Shown: positions 25,819 to 33,184 of the stretch, one piece after another | How the letters are laid out: each line of letters begins with the position of its first letter | How positions within the stretch are numbered: position 1 is the first letter of the stretch | Origin: JAZKID01 sp965247525 | Lineage (GTDB): Bacteria > Pseudomonadota > Alphaproteobacteria > Rhizobiales > UBA4765 | Direction of reading: 5' to 3' | NCBI GenBank assembly: GCA_965247525.1 | Contig: OZ252015.1 | Coordinates: forward strand, 558,001-622,000 | DNA: 64,000 nucleotides | Notes under the pieces: generated by a model | Database searches by the model: none | What the model saw: the letters and a program-made list of their open reading frames with translations, nothing else | What the model was told of the DNA's origin: nothing | Position numbers and translations under genes: made by a program

Positions 25819-27249
25819 ATGAACGCGACCCCACGCCTTGTTTTGCCTTATCTTGCCGCTGCACAGGCGCAAAAACATGTGACGCACAATGAAGCGCTTT
25901 TAATTCTTGATGCCTTGATCCAGCTTGCAGTCATCAGCCGCTCGCTTGCAACGCCGCCAGGTTTGCCTGTGGAAGGCGACCGCTATTGCATTGCTGCAGC
26001 GCCGACGGGTGCATGGAGCGGCAAGGCTTTGCAGATCGCCGTTTTTCAGGATGGGGCATGGATTTTCTACGCGCCCAAAAATGGCTGGCTGTGCTGGGTC
26101 ATCACGGAGACCAAACTGATCGCCTACAACGGCACGATATGGGCCGATGTCAGCAGCTCAAGCGCGGCAAGCCTCTTTGGAATTAATGCAACCGCCGACA
26201 CGACCAACAGGCTTTCTGTCGCAAGTGATGCCGTGCTGTTCAGCCACAACGGAACCGACCAACGCATTAAAATCAACAAAGCGGCCAGTACAAATACGGC
26301 AAGCGTCCTTTTTCAGGATGGTTTTTCCGGGCGCGCCGAAATGGGGCTTGCCGGTTCCGACGATTTTAGTTTTAAAGTCAGCGCTGATGGCACGAGCTGG
26401 TCAACGGCTCTCACCATCAACAAAACGACCGGTTCTGTGTCGTTTCCAAATACAACATTTGGTGCAAGCAGCGGTCGCGAAACGCTTACAGCAAACCGCA
26501 TTTATTACGTGCGAACAGATGGAAGCGACAGCAATAACGGGCTTGCCAACACATCGGGCGGGGCATTTCTGACAATCCAAAAAGCTGTCGATACGACCGC
26601 CGCCATTGATCTTGGTATTTATGATGTGACCATTCAGCTTGCAAACGCGACCTACACCGCAGGGGCGCTTGTCAAAGCACCATGGGTGGGTTCTGGGAAT
26701 GTGACGCTACGCGGCGACCCAACGACACCCGCAAACGTTACCATTTCAATAACAAACGCAAATTGCATCACCGTTCAGAGCAATGGCCGCCTCAACATTT
26801 CGGGACTGAAACTGCAAACAACGACAGGCGGCAACTGTCTCGATGCAACCATGGGCGGATCGATTTCTTTTAGCGGGCAAATGAATTTCGGCGCCTGCGC
26901 TTCGACGCATTTATCGGCATCAAGCGGTGGACGCATCAACAACATTGGCGGCGCAAACTATACGATCTCTGGCAGCGTGCCATATCATATTTACTCCCAG
27001 CAGCAAGGCGGCGTGGTTTTGGCGAGCATAACTATTACGTTAGCTGCAACGCCGGCATTTTCCGGCTCTTTTGCAACTGTAACAAATCTTGGTTTTTTCA
27101 GATCGGCCGGCGTAACTTACTCGGGCAGCGCAACAGGGCTTCGCTATCAGGCGATGGTCAATTCAGTCGTGCAGACCGATGGCGCAGGCGCAACAGCATT
27201 GCCGGGAAGCACTGCTGGCACAACATCGACGGGTGGGCAGTATTTATAG
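25819..27249 (+). CDS. DUF2793 protein with beta-helix-like C-terminus (phage/GTA spike-like)
   Basis: A 476-residue protein. Residues 1-110 match the DUF2793 pattern (LPYLAAAQAQKHVTHNEALLILD, then a W-rich segment), found in phage and gene-transfer-agent proteins. The C-terminal about 260 residues begin NRIYYVRTDGSDSNNG and continue with short, repetitive Gly/Thr/Asn/Ser-rich strands. That is typical of a right-handed beta-helix as in tailspikes and pectate lyases. The ATG at 25819 has ACAGGAGAT 8 nt upstream; earlier in-frame starts lack one. No other phage or gene-transfer genes are next to it. It may bind or cut surface polysaccharide, which fits the island beside it, but this is inferred. 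Confidence 0.8.
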   Translation: MNATPRLVLPYLAAAQAQKHVTHNEALLILDALIQLAVISRSLATPPGLPVEGDRYCIAAAPTGAWSGKALQIAVFQDGAWIFYAPKNGWLCWVITETKLIAYNGTIWADVSSSSAASLFGINATADTTNRLSVASDAVLFSHNGTDQRIKINKAASTNTASVLFQDGFSGRAEMGLAGSDDFSFKVSADGTSWSTALTINKTTGSVSFPNTTFGASSGRETLTANRIYYVRTDGSDSNNGLANTSGGAFLTIQKAVDTTAAIDLGIYDVTIQLANATYTAGALVKAPWVGSGNVTLRGDPTTPANVTISITNANCITVQSNGRLNISGLKLQTTTGGNCLDATMGGSISFSGQMNFGACASTHLSASSGGRINNIGGANYTISGSVPYHIYSQQQGGVVLASITITLAATPAFSGSFATVTNLGFFRSAGVTYSGSATGLRYQAMVNSVVQTDGAGATALPGSTAGTTSTGGQYL

Positions 27250-28185
27250 CGTCAGCACATACATATCATGAACGACACTTGAGCCACCAAATTCTTCTTT
27301 TTGGGTGACCAGACCCTCGTTTAAAATTTTACCGTTTTGTTCATTCGAAATACCAAAATCAAAATATTTTTTTGTTAAACTGTAAAAGTCAATGAGGTGT
27401 GAGAAAAGACCATCCAGCGCACCGCACAAACGCCCCTCTTCGCAAACACAGATATATTGCGCATGCACGACCCGTTCTGTTTCAAATATAACGACTCCGG
27501 CAAAAATTTGTGTTTGTTTTTTCGCTGTAAATAACCGGATATTCTGCGGGAAACGCGATGCCAGCAAGACTATCTCATCCAGACTATGCACGGGCACACT
27601 GGAATGACGCGCGGCAAGAATGGACGACAGCAACGGCCAGAACGTGGCGTAGTCTAAACTCTCAGAAAAGCTCAAACCATTGTTCTGCGCTTTTTTAATG
27701 CCACGCTGCCGCCGTTTTGAGATGGGTCCGCGATTTCCATAATCGATGGTGGTGGTGACATCGCGCCGCGTCAGCACCGCGCCGGCACGAAACAAAGCGT
27801 ACAGATCATCCTGCGCGGGCTGGCATGCGTAAATATGCGGCAATGGCTTATAATGCAGGCTCGTTAAACTGTTATGAGCCATATAGGTTTGCAATGCTTC
27901 AAAGCAGGCCAGCATTTGCGGCGCGCCAAATGTTCCATCAACAACAAATCCGCCAAAGGTCAGCCCTTGATGCGAATGAAGGGCCTCACCGTTTCGATTG
28001 GCAGGCAGCACGGCACACAATGTCTCATCGTTATAGATCAGGAGCGACGCATCTTCAAAGCGGTCGGCGTGGTAATCCATAAAGCCGCGATCAAACAGGA
28101 AGTGGCCGTTGCGTGCAACCGAGACAAAGCCATTCCACGCTTTTTGCTGCGCGGCAGTGTAACGCTCGATGCGCAGCGCTGTCAT
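27244..28185 (-). CDS. GNAT/FemAB-like acyltransferase
   Basis: The 313-residue protein from the ATG at 28185 (AAGGA about 6 nt upstream, 1 nt after the stop of the preceding gene) shows a double-GNAT arrangement like BioF2/FemAB proteins. SKRRQRGIKKAQNNGL is in the middle and VHAQYICVCEEGRLCGALDGLFSHLI near the C-terminus. Such proteins transfer acyl or aminoacyl groups to amino sugars or peptides. The open frame continues upstream for 86 codons, but that part lies inside the acetyltransferase gene and is not expected to be translated. It is the last gene of the dTDP-sugar operon, so it probably modifies the amino sugar made upstream. Confidence 0.8.
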   Translation of the reverse strand: MTALRIERYTAAQQKAWNGFVSVARNGHFLFDRGFMDYHADRFEDASLLIYNDETLCAVLPANRNGEALHSHQGLTFGGFVVDGTFGAPQMLACFEALQTYMAHNSLTSLHYKPLPHIYACQPAQDDLYALFRAGAVLTRRDVTTTIDYGNRGPISKRRQRGIKKAQNNGLSFSESLDYATFWPLLSSILAARHSSVPVHSLDEIVLLASRFPQNIRLFTAKKQTQIFAGVVIFETERVVHAQYICVCEEGRLCGALDGLFSHLIDFYSLTKKYFDFGISNEQNGKILNEGLVTQKEEFGGSSVVHDMYVLTL

Positions 28186-28186
28186 A

Positions 28187-28864
28187 TTATTCCTTGACGC
28201 GGCAGAAGCGTTTGGCCGATAGCTTGCGCGCCTCGGCAGGATTTCCCTGCAAAATCTGGTCATCCGCAGTTGATGCCGTAATAGCCGATGCCATGGCGAT
28301 GTAATTGTCGGCACCAACAGAAACATTGTGCGCAAGACTGGCATTGACGCCAACAAAACTGTTTGCACCAATGCTGCAAAAACCTGACACGACGACATGG
28401 GATGAAATGAAACAGTTGTCGCCAATAACAGCGCGGTGGCCAATGTGATTGCCGCTCCATAGCGTCACATTATCGCCGATGCGTACAAAAGGTTGAATGG
28501 TATTGTCTTCGAGGATGAAACAGTTCTCACCGATTTCGGCATCATGCCAGACAAATGCGCGCGAAGAGATATAACTTGCCAGCGTGTAGCCTGTCTTTTT
28601 CATTTTCTCGCATAGTCGCGCGCGCACACGGTTGAGCTGGGTATCGCCAACAGCCACGAAAGCCGCATGACTTTCCGGCGGGAAGCGAACGCCGATATCT
28701 TCAAGAGAAACGAGGGGCAGACCTTCAAATGTTGCAGCATTTAAATAAGCCGGTTCGACGGCAAAGCCCATGACTTCATATTCGCTGTCATGTTTAAAAT
28801 ATTCATAGGCAACGGATGCAATTTCGCTTGCACCGACAATGATAAGTTTTTGAAGCGTGGTCAT
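28187..28864 (-). CDS. NeuD/PglD-like sugar O/N-acyltransferase
   Basis: A 225-residue protein. It has an N-terminal Rossmann-like domain (LIIVGASEIASVAYEYFKHD) and a C-terminal left-handed beta-helix of hexapeptide repeats (ENCFILEDNTIQPFVRIGDN and following). This is the build of PglD and NeuD, which acetylate UDP- or CMP-linked amino sugars with acetyl-CoA. The catalytic histidine is probably in GNHIGHRAVIGDN. It overlaps the methyltransferase stop by ATGA. Given its operon, the likely substrate is the dTDP-3-amino-3,6-dideoxyhexose. A QdtC/FdtC-like role is inferred. Confidence 0.85.
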   Translation of the reverse strand: MTTLQKLIIVGASEIASVAYEYFKHDSEYEVMGFAVEPAYLNAATFEGLPLVSLEDIGVRFPPESHAAFVAVGDTQLNRVRARLCEKMKKTGYTLASYISSRAFVWHDAEIGENCFILEDNTIQPFVRIGDNVTLWSGNHIGHRAVIGDNCFISSHVVVSGFCSIGANSFVGVNASLAHNVSVGADNYIAMASAITASTADDQILQGNPAEARKLSAKRFCRVKE

Positions 28865-29634
28865 GGTTTTAAAATCAGCAGATCGTCTCGGCGATTGGCC
28901 ATCGGCAACGACGGATGTTGCGGCAAGATGTAAGCATCACAGCCTTGCGCATGCGCGCGCGCAACAAGTGCGGCAAGAAGCGTATCTTCAATCCTACCTT
29001 TCGCAGGCTGCGCAGGTTTAAGCTGAGGCATGTCGTTTTGTCCGGTAAAGGCCTGGTGAAAACGAACGCCCGCCTCACTGCTCAGAAAACGATAGCGTTT
29101 TGAATCGTTCGGCATATCCCCGATCAGCGTCGCGCCGCCCGTGTTCAAAAGCGCGATGCAGGCATCGATCACGTCAAACGGGTCGTGCTCAGCGCATAAA
29201 TAATGCATGACGCTGTAACAGATAATAACATCCACCTTACCGCGTTTTAAAAGCGTGTCGCGGTTGTCAGGAAATGGCCCTTCGATCTTTTCAACCAAAT
29301 CTCCGTCTGGCAGTTGCCGCAGCATTTCGAAAGAATCAACAAGCCGCAATGTATGACCGTTGGAGCGGCACACATCAATCAACAGGCGTGGTAATTCGCC
29401 GCAACCTGGGCCGATATCGAGCACAGTTTTTTCTCTGCCCAGCAGCAGCGGTAATTTGGCGCACATATCGGCAAAAATAGCAGGGCCATATCCCTCGCGA
29501 TATGAATCTGGAAAGCCAATCTTTTCATTGGCAGACAGGTTTTTATTTTGCGCAAGTTGCCGAAAGCTTTGATAGTCAAGCTGTGCAGTGGCAAGATCAA
29601 CCGTCTTGGCGCACGTAAAGTCTGGTTTGCTCAT
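28861..29634 (-). CDS. SAM-dependent methyltransferase
   Basis: A class I methyltransferase of 257 residues with motif I VLDIGPGCGELPRLL at about residues 70-84 and the acidic post-motif LVDSFEM. CYSVMHYL is in the usual motif IV region. Its position between rfbB and the acyltransferase points to O- or N-methylation of the nucleotide sugar or of the finished glycan; the acceptor is unknown. Both ends overlap its neighbours by ATGA, so it is translationally coupled. Confidence 0.82.
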   Translation of the reverse strand: MSKPDFTCAKTVDLATAQLDYQSFRQLAQNKNLSANEKIGFPDSYREGYGPAIFADMCAKLPLLLGREKTVLDIGPGCGELPRLLIDVCRSNGHTLRLVDSFEMLRQLPDGDLVEKIEGPFPDNRDTLLKRGKVDVIICYSVMHYLCAEHDPFDVIDACIALLNTGGATLIGDMPNDSKRYRFLSSEAGVRFHQAFTGQNDMPQLKPAQPAKGRIEDTLLAALVARAHAQGCDAYILPQHPSLPMANRRDDLLILKP

Positions 29635-30641
29635 GCAGCACGTCTGGCAGAATTAAGGTAATAACCGATCGTCTCATCCAGGGCCGCAGTGAACGATGTG
29701 CCGTTATGGTAACCCAATTGCTGTTTTACTTTTGTGCAATCGACTGCGTAGCGCCAGTCATGCCCCAACCTGTCCGGCACAAACCGGATCAATGCTGCAT
29801 GGCCGCCTTGTTTCGGTTGCACGCTGTCGAGCCGATTGCACAACTGTTTTACAAGATCGATATTGGCAATCTCATGCTCGCCGCCAAAACAATAGGTTTC
29901 ACCAGGCGTGCCGCGCTCCAGCGCCAGCGCAAGACCCTGGCAATGGTCTTTCACATAAATCCAATCACGGATGTTGCTGCCATCACCATAAACGGGAAGT
30001 GTTTCGCCTTGTAGTGCGGCGAGGATCATGCGCGGGATCAACTTTTCACCGTGCTGGCGCGGGCCGTAATTGTTGCTGCAATTGGTCACGATGACAGGCA
30101 GGCCGTATGTGTGACCCCATGCGCGCGCCAGATGATCGCTGCCCGCTTTGGAGGCAGAATAGGGCGAATTGGGCGCATAGGCTGAGGCTTCGGAAAAAGC
30201 CGGATCATCACGCCCAAGCGCGCCAAACACTTCATCCGTCGAGACATGCAGAAAACGAAAACCCGGATCACGGTTTTTTGAGTCCCAGTAAAACCGCGCT
30301 GCATTCAGCAACGTATATGTGCCGACGAGGTTGGTGCGAATAAATTCACCGGGTGCGGCAATCGAATTGTCGACATGCGTTTCGGCGGCAAGATGCATGA
30401 CCGCATCAATGGCATGGTCCTGCATCAGCTTGGCGACAAGAGTGCTGTCACAAATATCGCCCTGAACAAACATAAAGCCATGGGCATTGACAGCCTGCTG
30501 CAGGTTGCCCATTGAACCTGCATAACTAAGCGCGTCAATCACGACGACACGGTGGCCAAGGCCCAGCATCGTATCGACGAGATGGCTGCCAATGAAGCCT
30601 GCCCCGCCCGTCAAAAGAATTGATTTTTTTGGTGTCGTCAT
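29631..30641 (-). CDS. rfbB: dTDP-glucose 4,6-dehydratase
   Basis: The 336-residue extended SDR carries the NAD-binding GGAGFIGSHL. The dehydratase signature STDEVFG holds the catalytic Asp-Glu pair, and the catalytic Tyr-x3-Lys lies in YSASKAGSDH. It converts dTDP-glucose to dTDP-4-keto-6-deoxyglucose. The ATG at 30641 follows the upstream stop after one base (TGA-C-ATG). The same junction is used between rmlA and the fused gene before it. A TTG at 30650 is an unlikely alternative. It is part of the leftward sugar-nucleotide operon. Confidence 0.95.
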   Translation of the reverse strand: MTTPKKSILLTGGAGFIGSHLVDTMLGLGHRVVVIDALSYAGSMGNLQQAVNAHGFMFVQGDICDSTLVAKLMQDHAIDAVMHLAAETHVDNSIAAPGEFIRTNLVGTYTLLNAARFYWDSKNRDPGFRFLHVSTDEVFGALGRDDPAFSEASAYAPNSPYSASKAGSDHLARAWGHTYGLPVIVTNCSNNYGPRQHGEKLIPRMILAALQGETLPVYGDGSNIRDWIYVKDHCQGLALALERGTPGETYCFGGEHEIANIDLVKQLCNRLDSVQPKQGGHAALIRFVPDRLGHDWRYAVDCTKVKQQLGYHNGTSFTAALDETIGYYLNSARRAA

Positions 30642-30642
30642 G

Positions 30643-32163
30643 TCAGGCAAAAAACTTTCTTACACTTGCGATCACGGTCTCGATTTCCTGAAAAGTGTGT
30701 AACGCGTCCAGAGGCAGGCTTAAGGTCTCGTCGGCAATGCGCTCGGCATTGAGGTATCTACCGCGCGGCAACCCCAAGTTCCGATAGGCTCCCTGAAGAT
30801 GTACCGGCACAGGATAATGGATGTTCGTGCCGATGCTTTCAGCGTTCAAATGCGCCATTAACGCATCCCGTTTAGCATTTTTCACCGTGATGGCAAAGAC
30901 ATGCCAGACCGGCATTGTGTGTTCAGGACTGGCCGGCAAGCCAATACCATCAATGCCTGTAAGCCCTTGTAAATAAAGGGCTGCGAAGGTGCGGCGCTGG
31001 CTGTTCCAACCATCAAGGTAAGGCAGTTTGCAATCAAGAACCGCGGCCTGCAGCGGATCAAGCCGTGAATTGGTGCCAATCTCGTCATGATGATATTTGC
31101 GCCCCGCGCCGTAATTGCCAAGCAGGCGGACGCGATCGGCAAGCGACGCGTCATTGGTGACGACGGCACCAGCATCGCCAAGCGCGCCAAGATTTTTGGT
31201 AGGATAAAAGCTGAAGCAGCCGACATGTCCAAGCGTGCCGACAGGTTTGCCGCGATAGCTTGCACCATGCGCCTGCGCTGCGTCCTCAATGACAAAAAGA
31301 CCGTGCCGGGTGGCAATGTTCATGATCGGGTCCATATCCGCTGGTGCGCCGTAAAGATGCACCGCGATGATCGCTTTTGTGCGCGTCGTAATCGCCGCTT
31401 CGATCAAATCCGGATCAATATTGCAGGTGACAGCTTCGACATCGACCAGCACAAGCACGGCACCAACATGGCTGACAGCGAGCGCGGTGGCGATAAAAGT
31501 GTGCGCTGGAACAATAACCTCATCGCCAACACCGATGTCTTTTGCGCGCAGCGCTAGCACCAGTGCATCAAGCCCATTGCCGACACCGACGCAGTGGTTA
31601 GCGTGGCAATAGGCTGCAAAGCCGCGCTCGAACTCACGCAGGGCTTCGCCGCCGATGTAAACACCCGACTGCACAACAGCTTGCATGGCCGCATCTATAT
31701 CGGCGCCGCACAGCGCTGTGTAACGGGACATATCGATGTAAGGCACACCGGCGGGCGCGCACCAATTTTTGAACGCCTCATAATCGCGGATATAGTCTTG
31801 CTCGTCATAGGCATGCGAAGCCAGCACGCCGATGACTGCATCAGCGGTGAAATCGCGCAAGATTCGCCAGCAGCCCGGCGGAATAAGCAAGGCCATGCCG
31901 GGACCATTCAAAGTGAACGACAGTTTTGTACCATTGTGGCATTCCAGATCGACCGTGACCGACCCGCTTTGTGCAAACAGGCACTGTTGAAGTGCTTTGT
32001 GCGCATGATGGCCACGGGTCTGTTCTGTTGAAGTGCCAGTCAGAAAATAAAATCGCCGTGCGATGAAGCCGAATTTCGTTGCCTCAAGTGTGCCCAGCTG
32101 CCCCCGCTTGTCCTCAACCAATGTGAATGGAATGAGGCGCGGTATCTCGTTTATCGCAGGCAT
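30643..32163 (-). CDS. Fused dTDP-4-keto-6-deoxyhexose 3,4-ketoisomerase and PLP aminotransferase (QdtA/FdtA-QdtB/FdtB-like)
   Basis: The 506-residue protein joins two enzymes. Residues 1-135 are a WxcM/FdtA-type cupin (HHAHKALQQCLFAQSGSVTV with the active-site histidines), which moves the keto group of dTDP-4-keto-6-deoxyglucose from C4 to C3. Residues about 145-506 are a DegT/DnrJ/EryC1 aminotransferase. Its PLP lysine is in SFYPTKNLGALGDAG, and IEDAAQAHGA provides the aspartate that contacts the pyridine nitrogen. Together they would make dTDP-3-amino-3,6-dideoxy-hexose (Qui3N or Fuc3N). The ATG at 32163 follows the rmlA stop after one base. An ATG at 32181 overlaps rmlA and is less likely. 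The two activities are usually separate proteins. Confidence 0.93.
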   Translation of the reverse strand: MPAINEIPRLIPFTLVEDKRGQLGTLEATKFGFIARRFYFLTGTSTEQTRGHHAHKALQQCLFAQSGSVTVDLECHNGTKLSFTLNGPGMALLIPPGCWRILRDFTADAVIGVLASHAYDEQDYIRDYEAFKNWCAPAGVPYIDMSRYTALCGADIDAAMQAVVQSGVYIGGEALREFERGFAAYCHANHCVGVGNGLDALVLALRAKDIGVGDEVIVPAHTFIATALAVSHVGAVLVLVDVEAVTCNIDPDLIEAAITTRTKAIIAVHLYGAPADMDPIMNIATRHGLFVIEDAAQAHGASYRGKPVGTLGHVGCFSFYPTKNLGALGDAGAVVTNDASLADRVRLLGNYGAGRKYHHDEIGTNSRLDPLQAAVLDCKLPYLDGWNSQRRTFAALYLQGLTGIDGIGLPASPEHTMPVWHVFAITVKNAKRDALMAHLNAESIGTNIHYPVPVHLQGAYRNLGLPRGRYLNAERIADETLSLPLDALHTFQEIETVIASVRKFFA

Positions 32164-32164
32164 G

Positions 32165-33046
32165 TCAGTGTGCGTGACCATCGATTGCGATCTGTTTGAG
32201 ATATCGGCCGTAATCGCTGTTGCGGTAGCGTGTCTCGCTGATATCGACTAAGGCATCTCGGGTGATGTAACCCATATTGTAAGCGACCTCTTCCGGCGAA
32301 CCGATGAGCAGACCTTGATGCTGCTGCACGATCGATACGAAGTTTCCCGCTTGCAACAGCGCATTTGGTGTGCCGGCATCCATCCACATGGCGCCGCGGC
32401 TCAATGACTTGGCCTTGAGCTTTTTTTTATGCAAATAAAGCATATTGAGGTCAGAAATTTCCAGTTCGCCCCGCGCAGACGGCTTGAGCGCCTTCGCCAT
32501 CCTCACAACCTCATTGTCATAAAAATACAATCCGATCACCGCTTGGTCGGATTTTGGCTGTGCAGGCTTTTCAACGATTGAAACCACATCGCCGTTCTCG
32601 TCATATTCCGCGATGCCAAATCGATGCGGCTCAGTGGTCGACACGGTGAGTACATAAGCGCCGTCTTGAAGCGCGACACAGTCAGAAAGCTGTGACCGCA
32701 GATTGGCCCAGTACAGGATATTGTCCCCAAGCATCAGGCAAACATTATCATCCCCAATAAAATTCTCGCCAATAATGAACGATTGTGCCAGTCCACCGGG
32801 ATCAGGCTGAACCGCATAGCTGAGGCTGACACCCCACGCCGCACCGTCGCCCAAGCCCTGCTGCAGAACAGGGGTGTCCTGCGGCGTGGAAATGATAAGG
32901 ATTTCGCGCAGGCCCAACAGCATCATTGTCGACAGCGGGTAATAAATGAGCGGCTTGTCATAGACAGCCAGCATCTGTTTTGAGACGCAGTGAGTCAGCG
33001 GCATCAACCGCGTTCCACTGCCGCCCGCAAGAATGATGCCTTTCAT
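32165..33046 (-). CDS. rmlA: Glucose-1-phosphate thymidylyltransferase
   Basis: The 293-residue nucleotidyltransferase begins with the signature GGSGTRLMPLT and is the normal length of RmlA/RfbA. EKPAQPKSDQAVIGLYFYD is the usual sugar-binding segment. It makes dTDP-glucose from dTTP and glucose 1-phosphate. A GAGGGACAGG purine stretch precedes the ATG. It is the first gene of the leftward operon, transcribed from the 138-nt gap shared with the divergent GT61 gene. There is no rmlC or rmlD in the window, so the operon does not make dTDP-rhamnose. Confidence 0.96.
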   Translation of the reverse strand: MKGIILAGGSGTRLMPLTHCVSKQMLAVYDKPLIYYPLSTMMLLGLREILIISTPQDTPVLQQGLGDGAAWGVSLSYAVQPDPGGLAQSFIIGENFIGDDNVCLMLGDNILYWANLRSQLSDCVALQDGAYVLTVSTTEPHRFGIAEYDENGDVVSIVEKPAQPKSDQAVIGLYFYDNEVVRMAKALKPSARGELEISDLNMLYLHKKKLKAKSLSRGAMWMDAGTPNALLQAGNFVSIVQQHQGLLIGSPEEVAYNMGYITRDALVDISETRYRNSDYGRYLKQIAIDGHAH

Positions 33047-33184
33047 GCCTGTCCCTCTCGCCGAGAATTTCTGGTTAAAGGTTATTTTCTTAATGGACGG
33101 ATGGCCCTGTCACAAGCATAGAGTCTAAAAATGGGCTCATAAGGCTGCCTCAGAAAATGAGCAATTAATAGAACTTTGGTGCAT

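Noticed and set aside
25819..27249. Part of a prophage
   Set aside because: Only one spike-like gene is present, with no capsid, portal, terminase, integrase or lysis gene nearby.
28186..28443. 86-codon N-terminal extension of the GNAT gene
   Set aside because: The extension overlaps the preceding acetyltransferase in another frame. The ATG at 28185 has a Shine-Dalgarno, and the extension lacks any domain.
32165..33046. dTDP-rhamnose operon
   Set aside because: rmlA and rfbB are present but no rmlC epimerase or rmlD reductase lies in the window, and the genes that follow point to a 3-amino sugar.
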